A stretch of 64,000 nt of DNA. It comes from Euborellia annulipes (taxonomy: Eukaryota; Arthropoda; Insecta; Dermaptera; Anisolabididae). This document shows positions 45,223-58,835 of this stretch, piece after piece. The translations under genes and the position numbers were made by a program. The stretch spans positions 1 through 64,000 of the forward strand of contig JAKCPI010012712.1 in assembly GCA_023213315.1 (NCBI GenBank), written 5' to 3'. Position 1 is the stretch's first letter, and each line of letters begins with the position of its first letter. Below the pieces are notes generated by a model. That model was not told where the DNA came from. It did no database searches and worked only from the letters and a program-made list of their open reading frames with translations.

Positions 45223-48200
45223 AACCGCCTTTCAGTTAACGCAGAAGAGAAACATAATATTCTTAACCTAAAGTTAATAATTTAAAGCGTTAATCTAATC
45301 AGATATGAAAAAACTATTAATTATACTTTTTTCTAATAGGCTATTATTATTAGTTTCCGTAAAAAATGCAATATGCATTTTATTTATCAATTCATATAAT
45401 CGTAGATGTGATAATAATTTAAAAAATACTTATATTTTCTAATAAGAATGCTTTATCATTAAGATAAAATTCTGCAATATACCATAAATACGTATTTGAA
45501 TACGTACTTGGTTGTTTTTCCCTTTAACAAATTGCCTCTGCCTGGTTTTCTCTCTCCTCTACCTCTCTATACATTCATTCATTCACTTTTTGTGTGTGCG
45601 GTTTTCGATGTGAAAATTGATCACCCCTGTTAAGGCGACAGTGAGGGTGGACAGAACCCCCTGGGTGGACAATGCTCCCCCTCTCTTTTTGGAGGGTGGG
45701 CAGGGGCAGCACACGCCTCTCTCGCTTGTCATCTTCCGATCGGTCCTTTTGTTCTTAAGGGATCGCCACATGAATGTCAGTCACCCCCTTGACTATCGAA
45801 AAATCACTAAATTCAAAGGCAACTTAGGATAGAGGTCAGGATATTTACCATTCGCTTGGCTTGTTTATTTACTATAATAACGATGAATTTTTATATTAAA
45901 GGAAAAATTTATGTTAGAGCATGGTTAACAATATTTTTTTCTACTTCATATAAAGTAATTTTAATTGAAATTACTATAATAATAAAAAAAAAACTTCATT
46001 ACGAACGTAGAGCAAGTTCGTTTCTTGCTCTCAAAGTGTTACGAAACGTTGCATCGCCTCTATTTCGGTTGAATTATTGCCCGCTTACGTGCTCAAAAGC
46101 CTTTTAAATTTAGATTTCCTAGTCCAAAGAGAACACCCCAGAACAAGAAAAACTCTAGACTAGACTCAACACATTTATATCTCGAAAAACGAGAATGTGA
46201 ATTTTGTGTAGAAGTTTCACTTCTCTAGTGTATAGTATGGATAGAGAGTATTTATTTTTAATATCCATATGAAATGAGTTATAATTCAATCGCTTTCTAC
46301 TTTATTCTATTTATTATTATATCAAATGAACATTTCAATTTCTTAAGATCAGTGACGTTTTTCAGTTTTTGTTGGGGGGGGGAGCAAAATATTTTTTTAC
46401 TTCCTGTGCTAGTTAATATATATGCATATGAACATATACTTTATATAGCTCTATATTTTTATCTATACCATCTTCTATAATCATTACTATATAGGTCTAT
46501 AAAGCGCTGACTTCCGTTTTATGTGCCTGTTTACCACTCTCTCTCACTAAATGGCCAGAGACAGAGAAAGTGGAGTCAGTGTGGAAAACTTAATATTGGG
46601 AACAGTGAGCAAGAATAAATTTTATACATTTGCACGCCGAAAGCGAGCAAGGAGGTCCAGGGAGGGGGGGCAGCCCCCTGGCAAGTGGGAAAGCTTGTGG
46701 GAGAGTTGGTAAAGAGAGAGAGTGAGTTTGTTTGTATGTAGGGGCTAAGATCAGAATTTACTATTTAGGAGGGGGGGGTCAAATGCCCCCCTGCCCCCCC
46801 CCAAATGACATCCCTAAGATGTTATTAAATAAAACAAAACGAAAATACTTTATTTAGTTTTTCAGATTATTTATTGGTTTGACAATTATGAAAAAAATCT
46901 CGATTGTTTCGGTATAATATTCTGTCATCATCAATTCCTATTATACATTGAAGAGACGTTAATTTAATCATCCAAATGTTGAAATTTTTAAAGTAAATAC
47001 ATTCAAAATATTTTTTTTATAATGTGCAAATAACATTAACCGTTATAAAACAAAATATTTGCAATTTTAATCTTTTTTTTTTTACTTTATCCTTTATGTC
47101 AAGTAAATAACTACTGCTAGTTAATTTGATGTTCTACTTGTCTACACTAAAAAAATAAATTTAATTTATTATTATAGTAATCTGTATCAAAATTTCTTTG
47201 TACAACTTTTTTTATTCTAATGGAAATAGAAAAAGTATATTTTCGTTATTTGACCAAATAACATTTTCAGTTTATACAAGATTCATAAATTTAGATAAAA
47301 TAGTTGCTCTGATAAAAAAATGATCCTTATTAAAAGAAAATTGTCTCATTAAAATAAAAAAGATGGATGATTCATTCAGACACTTTATTATTATAAACTC
47401 TCCCTATAATTTTCTTTGAATTAAAAAGACGTAAAAAAAAAAAATCACGGAAAGAAGAAAGAGATAGCTGAGTGTGAAATATACGCGAGAGTGGGTCATC
47501 GGGATCGGGAGACCCTTCGCCCCGAGGGACCCCCCATCCCTCTGATTACTTATGAGGGTCTTTTAGTCCAGGACAAAGTCAACCAAGCGAGACATGCCCG
47601 CTTTTTATCGCGTCAAAAGCCTCGTTTATTGATTATATTCCCAATGGCCAATATTGAGTTCAATGGGAACGAACAAACCGTTTTCATACCAGATGGAATA
47701 TTATAATAAACGTTTATTAAATGATGCGATCATTTCAAAAAAAAAAAAAAATCCCTATCCTTGTAATTCTCATTTTTTTTTATAAAAAATTTATCAACTA
47801 TGACAAAATACTTTTTTTTTGGTGATATCCCTATTCAGTAAATTTAACAAATTGAACATATCAAACCAAATTGATATATTTATTGTTGAATTAATCATCA
47901 AATTTACAAAATTGAGTTTAATATTTTCTAACAACCGCAGTACAATCGATAATTAATTTTTTAATTTAGTATATCACTTATTAAGACTATATAAAATTCT
48001 TATAAACGCTTTTTAAATACATTCGAGAAAATTGATTGAAGATTTCTGAGATTTCTATAAGTTCGAATCATTTTCAGGTTTATTCTGTAACATTTCGACA
48101 AGTCGCTGCACAGCAAATTTGATATATGAAACGACTCGTCTAATTTAACAATAAGATTACGAGCGACTCTGAAAATGTGTTCAAATTATCTGAATTACTG

Positions 48201-48870
48201 AACTCAGAAATCTTCGATTTTCTTGAGTGTTTTTGAGAAAGGCATCGTACTGATTTAGTAAATTTATATGTTGAGATATTCATCTGAGTTTTAAAAAAAT
48301 CTCTTGTTAGTTAGGCTTAAAATAATTAATCGAAAATCGAATTATCTGAATAAAAAAAAAAATTAAAATTAGTTTGATATTTAAATTGATCTGCGCTATT
48401 TACGACACTTAACTTCTAATTATTAATCTTTATTTGATATATATTTCTATAAAAGCGCTACAGACTAGTAATTTTATCAAAATTCATTTGCCTTCGTTTT
48501 TAGTTTTTTTTTCTCTTATTTATTTTTAAATTTTTTTAAGAAGTTGGAAGTTTTTTAAATTAATTGGCATAAGGTCACCAGCAATTTTTCTCACCGATAT
48601 AATTTTCCAATTAAAGCATCAAAAATAAAGAAGTTATCAGTTTGGAAAGTGGAAGCCCGAAGCTGGTATAAAAATTAAAATAAAATTTGACCAATAAAGT
48701 TACTTATTATTATACTATTAATAAATACTCTTTGTTATTGAATTTATTGAATGACTTTAGGCCCGTTTATTTTATAAAAATAAAAGGTAAAAATATTTTA
48801 CATAATTAGGTTTGAAAAGAGAGGCGTTTTGAAATACATAAAATTCTTTCGTTGTCCTTATTAGCTCTCC
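45223..48870. other. AT-rich upstream DNA with GC islands and a probable hAT-like MITE
   Basis: 45530-45830 and 47460-47710 are GC-richer and non-repetitive. About 46350-46810 has G/C-run ends (cagtgacgttttt...aaatgacatccct) like the hAT-type MITE at 21531. A decayed hammerhead arm lies near 46895-46930. 48025-48235 is an inverted-repeat element (gaagatttctgag / ctcagaaatcttc). No gene was seen. Confidence 0.45.
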
Positions 48871-48912
48871 GTTCAAGCGACTGAAATTTTTAATTTCCAT
48901 TTATTCTCGCCT

Positions 48913-48957
48913 CAGGCTCTGAAGATGGCCTAGACCTGTGGCCGAAACGTCAGCCTG
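48913..48957 (+). ncRNA. Type I hammerhead ribozyme, intact
   Basis: CAGGCT-CTGAAGA-T-GGCC-TAGACCTGT-GGCC-GAAACGTC-AGCCTG. Stem I is a perfect 6 bp, stem II a perfect 4 bp and stem III the minimal ACGU. Cleavage is expected after GUC. It is followed by aataaaag...ggctgca and a poly(T)-gactccgcc end shared with other copies. No left arm is visible, so this is a single-arm element (about 48880-49030). Confidence 0.8.
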
Positions 48958-49030
48958 CACAATAAAAGAAATAATTTTGGCTGCATATGTCTTGCAATTT
49001 TTTTTTTTTTTTTGACTCCGCCTTATAAAA

Positions 49031-51610
49031 TTAGTATTTATTTCAATTCAGAAGGAGGAATTTCTAAGCTCTAACTTGTTGAAATGTAAAAATAAATAGA
49101 ACAAAAATGTAAAAATACCTAGAACTTGTGTAGCGCTGAGGCGATAAATTTGTTTGGCTATGGCATCATCAAAGCACAAAAAAATTAATTTTAACGTTAC
49201 GGGGTCCCAAGGTGGTAAATGATTAGGTCTCCCTCCATACCATGAAAAAATCCGATGTTACATACGTTTTTTATTTAGATATCAAGGATGAAAATTTATA
49301 TGTGCATTAAGAAAACGTATTTTCAAATCTTATAATCAACTCCAGCCAAATCAAACAATTCAATTCGCAAAATGAAAATGCCAAAATGAGATATGCCAAA
49401 TGGATATATAAGATTTTAAAATATAAGTCGTTATCTTTTTCCCCTTCTTTTTTTAATCAAATGTTTCATTTTGATTGGTTAAAAAAAAAGTAAACTGAGA
49501 TTTTAAGAAGGAAAAAAGAAGAGAGGGGGGAGACTGAATTTGATCTTAACAAGTAAATTACGGGAGTTGTTTAAAAAAAAAAATTTTCTCTCTCTTTTTA
49601 TAATAAAGAATTGATTTTATTTTAAAATATTTTATCTTATCTTATTTTTGAAAAAGAGAATATCTAGTAATTTATTGGCAAAGGCCAAGTAAACTTATTA
49701 CAACAAGAAAAACAGAGAAATGATAAAATGGTTGCCGAATTAGCAGGAAATAAATAAAATCCATATAAGTAAAAAGAGTTTATTTATAAAAAAAAAAGAA
49801 TAAATAACCTCTCTATGAATAAATTAGAAATTTATCATCATTTTAGACAAATGAAATTAGCATTGTATTAAATACTTTCTAGAAACGATAATTTAAAAAT
49901 AATAAATGATTATTAACTTGGTCGAAACAAATCATCTAAAGAATCTCTCTCTATTTTAATAATAAATCACGGAAAAAAAAATATTCAAAAATTTCGTGGT
50001 CATATTGTGTATATTATATTTCAAATTTGACCATCAATGAAAAGAGTCAAAATAAATTTATTCTCTTGAGTTCAAAGAAAAAAAAAAGGCTTATTAACAT
50101 GTTTGTTTAGTAATTTTCAATAAATAAAGAAAATCCATCTCGTTGTCTAATAAATAAATAAAATTTTAAAATTCAAAGCAAGAAATGTATATTCTTTGAT
50201 GTCGTCTTATTGTAATTTAAATAAAAGTGAGGACCCCCTTCAAGAAATATCTAACTTTTCTAATCCCTAAGTTGTTAATCCACAATTTCATTTTATTTTT
50301 ATGATTGAAGATGTCTGGAGGGCAAGAAATAATATTTTAGTAGAATTGTTGGGGGAGTTGGCTAATTCCTAATCAGAGTGCGGCTTGCGTTGTTGCTATG
50401 CGCTGTTATCATTTAACAAGAAGAGGGCGCGCGTATGGCCCAGGACGCGGCTAATAAAACTGTAAATAAATTGCTATTGGCCAATCGATGCCAATATGCC
50501 GTCCGATAAGGTGGGGTCGCACACTTTTACACCAACTGAGTGCGTCATCGATCGTGCAATTAACACAAAACACAGTCATTATATTCTGTCAGAAACCAGA
50601 CGACGGCTTTTTAAAAAACGTATATCCCGCTAGAAGAGAGTAATTACGGAAAAAAAAGAAAGAGAATATCCAGGTGGGAAATCAGATGCCCTTCGAATAT
50701 AAGAAACAATTGAAAAAATTGATTCGATACCGACTGAGATTGGATTCAGAAATCGAAAGCAAGCAGCACACACAATTCCCATTTCCATTTTGAGTGGATA
50801 GCTACAAAAACTTATATCAGACAAATAAGAGAGAGCTCCAGGGGTTGAGGGAAAAACATTTTGCTCGGGAATTATTATTGTATATATAAACGACAAAGTG
50901 AGTCGGGCAGTGCCAACTTGGTAGGGTGGGTGGGTGGGGGTTGGTAATAGAAACACCAAAAGCTTCTGCTGTTTCTTCGAATACATAGACAGACGGTTCC
51001 GATTTTCTGTTGCCAACTTTATCAAAACATCGTTATATTTTTTTTTTTCTATTGAAGCGGTTCATAAACCTACGAGAGGAAATTGGCAAAGGGTCAGGAT
51101 AACAAACTGATTTGTAATCAATTGGTAAGATAGTTAAAACCAAGACTTTGGAATTGATAAAATGAAGGCAGGATGTCGCAAACGAATGACGTTTGCTTGA
51201 CCATAGGGTGTGTCCTAAAATCCATTATCGTCTGATTGTGAAATTTGTTTAATGGGGGTAAATAAACTCGTAATAAACCGAACCCTTTGCTGACATTTTT
51301 TTTAATTATTAAAATGTACTGTAGATAAATAAGCTAAAAAAAAGGATGATAAGATAAATTTAATTTAGTTGTTATTTTTCTAAATATCATTATGTAGGTC
51401 TCTAATTATTTCAAAGAGATTATGTACTTTTTATTTATTTACTATTTAGATCTTTTTTTTCTTTTTATTCTTGGCTATTGGCCTAGTTAGATGTATTTTT
51501 AAAATAAATATTTATATTTAATAGTAATGTAGTCCTTATAGCGCACGCTAGTATAATTTTTTTTTTTTTTTGTTATTAATTGATATAGGCGTTAAGATTA
51601 TGAGCAGCCT
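49031..51610. other. AT-rich upstream DNA with one notable island
   Basis: 50370-50600 is non-repetitive with the palindrome ATTGGCCAAT (50476-50485, paired CCAAT boxes), AATAAAAC homeodomain-type and GATAAG GATA-type words; candidate enhancer. The rest is AT-rich with no gene. Confidence 0.4.
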
Positions 51611-51614
51611 AAAT

Positions 51615-51845
51615 TTAGATAAATAATATATTTTATTTTCTCATTAAGCTGTTAAGCATAATTTTCTCAGATCTCAGACCTCTTCAGGTTTTGGTGCAGT
51701 TAGTTTTTTTCTGAGAATAGAAAATTTAAAACCATTTGCAGTGTCTAAATTTCCATCTTACTGAAGAAGACTAAGATTGAAACTTGAAAAGGTCCGAGAT
51801 CTGTGAAAATTAGAGTCTAACAGGGTAATGAGAAAGTATATTATT
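51615..51845. mobile_element. Palindromic element with hammerhead remnants (E14)
   Basis: tttctcattaagctgtta and complement form the arms. CTGAAGAAGA and GATTGAAACTT on the right arm are decayed core pieces. Confidence 0.5.
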
Positions 51846-53909
51846 ACAATAATAATATAATTAATTTTAACCATAACTTACAGATTTTTTAATTTTGCCC
51901 TTTCGGCTACTCTACTCGAGTCCATTTTTGAAGGCATTATATTTTTTTATTGATAATTACCAATGACTACCGGGGGACGTTCAACACACTGATTTCTCGG
52001 GGTCACCCACCCAAGGTTTCACCTAAACCTACAGTTATTAGTTTAAATATAGTCTACACATTTCATTGAATTCTCTAAATTGGACCTCTCTAAAAACCTG
52101 TACAAAATTTCTGTAAATTTTCTATTAGTTGACTGACGGCTGAATGGTCTAACATTTAACAGATAATGTAGTTTGTATAAAAAACTACATATTAAATACT
52201 CGTAAACTCTGATTGGAGTTAAATTTAACCAAAAATAATTCGAAATAAAATAAGGAATGAATTACCAGCAGAAGGCCTAAATGAGGAATTAACAGATCCT
52301 CATAGAATCTGATCGAATTCTTTTATATTAATGGAAGTATATAGTGATATAATTTTTGCAATTTCTCAATGAAAGATGCAGCCGAGTCGGATTTCCATTC
52401 AGTCAGGATAAAAATCCTTAAATGAGGACGCTTAGTCACGTTAGAAAATCTTTTTTAAATCCTAAAAAGGCATTTTATTTTTTAAATAAAAGATTTAAAA
52501 TAAGCATGACAAAAATTTTGAGATGCAAATAATTAAGAAGACGTTGTCCTGCCTGTCTTTAAGACATCAAGTAAAATCAACAATTTATTGTCTATTTTCT
52601 ATACTTCTAAGATGTCGTCACTATTAATGCACATTTTTGATGGTATTATTTAAAGAATATTAGAGATATTCGGAGAGTCTCGAGAAATGCTAAATAGGTA
52701 TAGAAGGAGAAAAAGAGAGAAGGGGAAGGGAGGGGGGGGGGAGAATCAGCTAAGATTGGAGATAGGATTTCTGAGGCGACCACATCGGGTGATTTATCGT
52801 GCAATTAACTACGACGAAGAGAAAAAGACGAAGGAAGGGGAACCCGGGTTCGGGTCATCTCAACGAATTGGCTTGTAAAAATACCCAGGACAATAAAGTG
52901 TTAGGACATGTCCAAATGAAATCCCCAGAATGAGAGAAAGAGGAATTTTTTCAAATAAAATCAATTTTACAATATATTAATTTGCTTAAGTATAGGCAGA
53001 GGAATGTAATTATAATTTGAAATAAACAAAAACAAAGAATTTATTGTTTGTTAGAATTAAAATTTCAAACAACAACAAAAAATCTGATTTTATTTGTGTC
53101 CCTTGAAATGGAGACAGGAATTTTTCACAATACAAAGATCAGAGATTTTGAAAGATAAAATAATTAATTTAAATATATATAGATCAGCCTGTTTAGGTAA
53201 AGGAAGTTTAAAATTTCCAAATTTTACACAAATATTGTTCAAAAAAGTCCTTAGCTTAATAAATTGTTTGATATTGTTTGCTGGAAGATAGGCAACCCAA
53301 CCAACTTCAATGATTCACAAGAATTAAGACACATTTATTATTTCTCGACCGATTTAACAAGTGAAAAATAAATTAGCGTGATTTGTTCTTTCAAGTAAAA
53401 ACCTACCTAGGCTATCTAATAAATATTATTATACTTATTTGAAAGGGTGGGATTATTTTAATATTATATTACTCCCTTCGTCTCAAATTAACTATCACAT
53501 TTCGTCGAAAATTTTGTCCCAAATTTTTTACTGCATTTATTAAATTTATATTATCCTTACTGCAGCGTTTTACAAACTGGGAGACGCGGACTAGTCTAAG
53601 GGGAGGCGCAAGTATTAGCCACAGAGAGCAATTTTCCAAATGATTGCTAAAATTTTATAAATAAAATAATAAATAAGAATAAATTTAAAAACATTTTTAT
53701 ATATTTATATTTTTTGGCAATAAAAATTTTTATATTTGTATTAGTTTATAAAATGGAGGGGGGGGGGGAGGCGTAATACGATTAAAAATATTTATAAGGG
53801 ATTCTTGCTAACTTAAAGTTTGGAAACCACTGGCTTACTGTATTAAAATTATTATAAACCTGTTAATTTCATTCTAATTTTGTATTTTTTTTTCTACTTT
53901 TCTTAAATG
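51846..53909. other. AT-rich upstream DNA
   Basis: 51960-52040 is a copy of the repeat at 18425-18505. A G run occurs near 53757-53769. A Lys/Arg-rich frame at 52687 is not convincing. No gene was seen. Confidence 0.4.
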
Positions 53910-53911
53910 TA

Positions 53912-54118
53912 CAGTGAGAGACAATATTAAGTTCCACTTATGCGTTTTCTACTTGTGATTATTTCATTGTTTTTAAAAAAATATATATTTTTTAATGGAA
54001 ACTTTCATGTTTCAAACCCAGAAAATTTACAATAAAGATTTTCATTTTCTTTTATAAAAATAATTAAATAATCACAAGTAGGAAACGCATGGGTGGGACT
54101 TAATATTGGCCCTCACTG
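53912..54118. mobile_element. Tc1/mariner-like MITE with 55-bp inverted ends
   Basis: TA at both borders (53910-53911, 54119-54120). The ends CAGTGAGAGACAATATTAAG and CAGTGAGGGCCAATATTAAG (complement of right) are about 85% identical over 55 bp. 207 bp, non-coding. Confidence 0.75.
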
Positions 54119-54120
54119 TA

Positions 54121-55029
54121 CCACTTATTTTGGGTCAAATTTTCCGAAGGAACATTTTGAAACTAATTTGGCACGGATTTTGTACTTAATAAGCAGGAAG
54201 TACTTGTCAAGCTAATATTAATGAGTGATCATATCAACGAAAAATTTGAAAAATATTAAAATAAAATTATAAAATCATCAGTACCAATAATCAGTAGAAA
54301 AAGCAACAAATTTGAAACTCGAAAAGGTTAGAAATTTTACCTTCTCTGCTGTAAAATTTTATTCTAAGGGTAGTTTCAATTATTTCATTTTTTACAACCC
54401 TATTTTCATTGTTAAATAAGCTTAAATATATTAATTTTATTTGGGTCAGTTTATTATTATTATTTTTTCTTTATTTATTTTAGGGGTGGACAAATTGATT
54501 TTATTTTATTTACAACCTAAAAGCAAAAAAAAAAAAAAAAAAAGAATGGGAGGAGGAAAAAAAAGAGAGACTCAAATATTGAATCAATAAACTTGTTTGT
54601 TGGTTGATTTAATTTATATATACAGAATTGGGGAGATCTTCTCTCTCACTCTCAAGGTGGAAAGTGTCCCCAATATCCCTCGGGATGTTCACGCGGTCAC
54701 ATACACACATACTTGTATACAAGCGTCTCCTTAATTCGAGTTGTTTTCCAACGGCTCGATTGGATTAAGTGTCCCGGCTGTCCCTGTGACGTCATCAAAA
54801 AAACATGGACCGCCCGGGGGTCATGAATGACAGACAGTCTTGTTGAAGAGTAAAAACGAGAGGGACGTTTCTTCTCCAGGCGATATTTACTCGAAACGTT
54901 AACTATTGCATTCACCCCTTAGTTTACCAATTATTATACTAATCGATACAATAGAATACTGAATAATGCATGAGAATTTAATAAACTCATTGTAAATACT
55001 CTTAATTATTTTAATCCATATTTCAAGAA
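54121..55029. other. Upstream DNA with CRE-containing island
   Basis: 54640-54910 is GC-richer with a perfect TGACGTCA (54787-54794), GGATTAAGTG and TGACAGACA words. A decayed hammerhead-like GAAACGTT lies at about 54893. Candidate enhancer. Confidence 0.4.
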
Positions 55030-55689
55030 AATCTGGTGTGACTGGCGCACAGCTCACAACTTTCGCTTACCTTCGGTAAGCGAAAGTTTTGTTCTGTGTT
55101 TGTCACGCCAGATTTTTCGTGTCGACATATATTTAGTTTCCGCCAATATATTAGAATTCAAGATATAAATTTTATAAACAGAAAAATATTTATATTTTGT
55201 TACCATGGCAACCATTTCTCCTATCTTTCCCTATGAAGTTCAAGAGTAAAGTGTGCTTCAAACAATTTTGAGAGCAAAATGAGAATATACATTTGAAAGA
55301 GGATCTAAAAAATAATTGATTTATGAATTTTAATCAAAATCGTTGGAGCGAATTTTGAGAAAATCGAAAAAAACTGAAAAAGTACATCAGTAAAGTACTA
55401 GTACTCTTTGGCCGATTTTGATTAAAAGCTTATTTTTCCGGTCCCGGGGGGTGTTTAAATTAAATATAAAATTTCAGCCTCATAGCTCAATTCCTTCATG
55501 CTTAAAATCGAACACACACACACACACAGACAGACAGACCATGTCGCGAAAACCACTTTTTTGGATTCAGGGGACCTCAAAACGTGTATATCCATCAAAA
55601 TCTCGACATCGAATTTTTGACATGAATCCAATACTTTCTCTCTCTATATATATATTACATATATACATAGGTAAGAGAAAGTAAAAATA
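55030..55689 (+). mobile_element. 690-bp repeat S, copy 2
   Basis: The 5' hairpin is well kept (CTTTCGCTTACC-TTC-GGTAAGCGAAAG). The CACACA/CAGACAGA run and taagagaaagta end match copy 1. Confidence 0.85.
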
Positions 55690-56326
55690 AGTATTATAAT
55701 TTGATGTGCAAATATGCAATAGAATGGAAGAAAGGAGATATACACCGGCTGTTAACATAAGGGGCAAGGTGTCATAACAGTTTATTGCCCGAGAATATTT
55801 TTGTAGCAGGGGGGGGGGGGCTAAATAAATCGCTACATTTTATCACCGAGGCTGCCGGGCTTGGATAGGCGCGTGTCTTTTCTTTCTAAAGAGAAGAGAC
55901 CCCTTTCTTTTTTTTTTATTTGATGTATAATTCAGCAACCATAAGCTCATAAGATATGAATGAATGGAAGAGAGCCGACCGCCAAGTGGCTCAGATTACG
56001 GCTCCCCCCCCTCTACTCTACAAATACCACGTAGCATGAGAGAAGAAGAGTTGATCGAGTTGCTTGCTGCTTGTTTGTTTCTTATCAAACCACGTAGTCG
56101 GGTTGTATATGTATAGCGAGAGGGGATTTTTTTTTTTTTTTTTTTTTTAAACCGGATTGTCAGGTTGGGTGTTATGTTATTATGTCATTTTGTGATAATT
56201 TCCAATTTGTGTATTTACGGCCCATTTATAATCAGTTAATTGAAAATTACTCATACCTAATGGTATTTTTATTTAATAATAAACACGATATCAATAAAAA
56301 TTATCAGACGTTTATTTCTATTTAAA
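55690..56326. other. Upstream DNA, no gene
   Basis: G, C and T runs (55809-55820, near 56004, 56128-56150) and otherwise unremarkable sequence. Confidence 0.4.
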
Positions 56327-56622
56327 AATCTGGTGTGATTGGTCGCACAACATACGAAAGTTGTGTTAGGTGATTGTCACATCAGATTTTTTTTGTGTCG
56401 ACATATACTTAGTTTCCGACAGTATGTTACATTTGTCATCAAGATGTCAAATTTATAAACATGAGAAAATTTATTATTTATTCTGGCAACCATTTCACCT
56501 ATCTTTCCTATGAAGTACAAGAGTAGCCAAAGTGGTCTTCAGAAGATTTCAATGGCAAAATAAGAATATATTGGATGGCAGCCAGGAAAATAAAATCAAT
56601 TTCTATCAGATTTTCTTTATTT

Positions 56623-56670
56623 GACCCTCGATGTTTCGGACGCAAGTCGTGTCCTTCCTCAGGACAATAA
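56623..56670 (-). ncRNA. Hammerhead ribozyme, left arm of E15
   Basis: CTGAGGA-A-GGAC-loop-GTCC-GAAACATC. Core kept, stem II perfect. Stem III ACAU and a short stem I suggest reduced activity. Confidence 0.55.
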
Positions 56671-56828
56671 ATCGTCAAGAAAAAAATACAGATGGTCGTA
56701 TTGGTACTTTAACTGCATCTTGAGAGAGGCCGCATTCAGTTTTTCAACTATTGAAATTATATCAGGTCTATTCCATGCACGAGTTTCAGTTTTCGTTAAA
56801 GTCCTTCTGTATTTTTTCCTTGACGATT

Positions 56829-56875
56829 GATTGTCCTGAGGAAGGACGCGACTGGCGTCCGAATCGTCGATGATC
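56829..56875 (+). ncRNA. Hammerhead ribozyme, right arm of E15
   Basis: GATTGTC-CTGAGGA-A-GGAC-GCGACTGGC-GTCC-GAATCGTC-GATGATC. Stem I has 7 pairs including two wobbles and stem II is perfect. The A15.1 position is T (GAAT), which breaks the usual closing pair of stem III. Confidence 0.6.
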
Positions 56876-57198
56876 AAATCAAGAAAATTTGATAGAAATT
56901 GATTTTATTTTTCCTGGCTGCCATCCGATATCCTTATTGAGTTAAAGAGCCATATTCTTCATAATCTTTGAGAATATACATTTTAAAGAGAAAAATAATT
57001 GATTTATGAATTTTAATCAAAATCGTTGGAGCGAATTTTGAGAAAATCGAAAAAAAAAACGGAAAAATTACATCAGCAAAGTACTTGTACTCTTTAAGCA
57101 ATTTTCATAAATCAAAATCTCGACATGGAATTGTTGACATGAATCCAATATTTCTCTATATATATTAATATGTATATATAGGTAGGAGAAAGTAAAAA

Positions 57199-58835
57199 AT
57201 TGGATCATAGAATTGTCAACACTTGGTACTTAAATACCGTTTTGTTTCTATAATTACATCCATTAAGATTGTATTGTAATGTTGATTATTAATTAATTTC
57301 GTCCTTGGTTTGATAATTGAGTATTGTCATAAAAGATGGTCGAAACCTTGAATAGGTGACCATCAACAATAAGTAATTATTAAAACAAAGTGATTATTAA
57401 TTCTCTTTTTCAATTAATATTTTAGTATGTATATACTGTATATAGTACTAGAAGGGAGTGGGGGGGGGGGGATTTGTTTCCCTTATTGGGCGAGTTGGTT
57501 GCCAAAAGTGTGGATGGACATTATCATAGATAGAGAGAGAGAGGAGGCCAACTTGGCCAATTGTGCAGATTGGGGGTGGAGGGTGTAATTGAGGGCGAGC
57601 TACGCCCCCCCTCCCACCATCCCCTCATCTCGGGGTCACCGCCAGCTGCCCATACGTTATGGGCCTCCCATAAAATCCGGCTATAACATTAAATCGTAGC
57701 ATTCTCGCAAGTGATCGTGGGACAAGTGTAAATAACAGCGAGCCTTGTGCCAAAGCAGTTCTTAACAGAGCACCAACCTCTCTCTTTTTCTTTCTCTTGT
57801 CTTCTCTTCTTTTGGCCAAGCAACATTTCACACAGACACACACACACAAAGAGAATTGGATATCTGCGATTGATGTTTAGATGAGAAACTCAAGGGGAAA
57901 AAGGCATTAATTAAGAAAGAAGAATCAACTAGAAATTATCTGATTATACGGAAACATTTTTATCCAACGTATTTAAGAGACTTTTCTCTTTTTAATTATT
58001 GATTTGCAAAACATGCAAACACAACGTATGTATAAAATATATATTTAGTTCCAAAAAAATCTTTTTATTTATCTTCGGATAAAGTTAAAATCAAATAAAT
58101 GAAGGGAAGGGATCATTAAAATATGACAAAGATGGATTTGTTCGTTCCTTTTGAGTATTAGAAATGTTTAAAAAGAAGGGGAAGAAAGAAGAGAGAGAGA
58201 GAGATCTCTAAAATTAATTTTCAAGATCTTAGATGGGACCCTTAAAAGGATTTCGATAAAGTTTAAATTCCAAAGCGATTTTCCTTGAGCCGGAATGTTA
58301 GTTGCCCCTTCAATCACAGAGAGAGAAGCTGTTACAGTTACAGCAATCAAACAGAAATGTAAATCCTACATTCAAAGGAGGTGGTTGGGGAGGGGGAGGG
58401 GGGTTACAATTCATTTTGATTGATTGGCCTTTAGACTTAATCGTCCGATGGACAAGAAGGACGGACAGACAGAGACAGACTGACGCCAGACAGTCAGTCG
58501 TCGTTAAAGCGATATTTATTTTATGGATGAAAAAAAAAAAAGAAAAAGAATTGTACTAATATCAATTATGCAAATTTACCCCTTAAAGTTGTTAATATAT
58601 AAAATAGGATATATAAATTAGTATCATTAATAAGATAATTTAATAAGTCTATTTTAAAAGAATATTAGGAATAAATATAGGAAACAAGCAGAGAGAAAAG
58701 AAAGGGAAAAATTGAATTTTGTTAACACAAAAAAAAATCAACTTATTATTGAGTTTTAATATTTAGACTTACACGATTTTTTGAAAGTAACGACATTTTT
58801 TGGTTGATTTTAGCAAAATAATAAATAATGTTATT
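57199..58835. other. Upstream DNA with a GC-richer island
   Basis: 57540-57850 is GC-rich and ends in CA repeats. Overlapping open frames are not convincing. A decayed hammerhead-like motif lies near 57345-57400. No gene was seen. Confidence 0.4.

Larger units (their letters stand above)
56571..56970. mobile_element. Palindromic hammerhead-bearing element E15, boundaries defined
   Basis: Inserted in repeat S. AGAATATA is duplicated at 56563-56570 and 56971-56978 but single in copies 1 and 2. The element starts ttggatggcagccagg. The right arm mirrors this and is followed by a 40-50 nt unpaired tail ending ataatctttg. Both arms carry outward ribozyme motifs (56623-56670 minus, 56829-56875 plus). 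Confidence 0.85.
56327..57198 (+). mobile_element. 690-bp repeat S, copy 3, interrupted by E15
   Basis: Same 5' hairpin and 3' end as copies 1 and 2, but split by a 400-bp palindromic element at 56571-56970. The CACACA segment is deleted. Confidence 0.85.
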
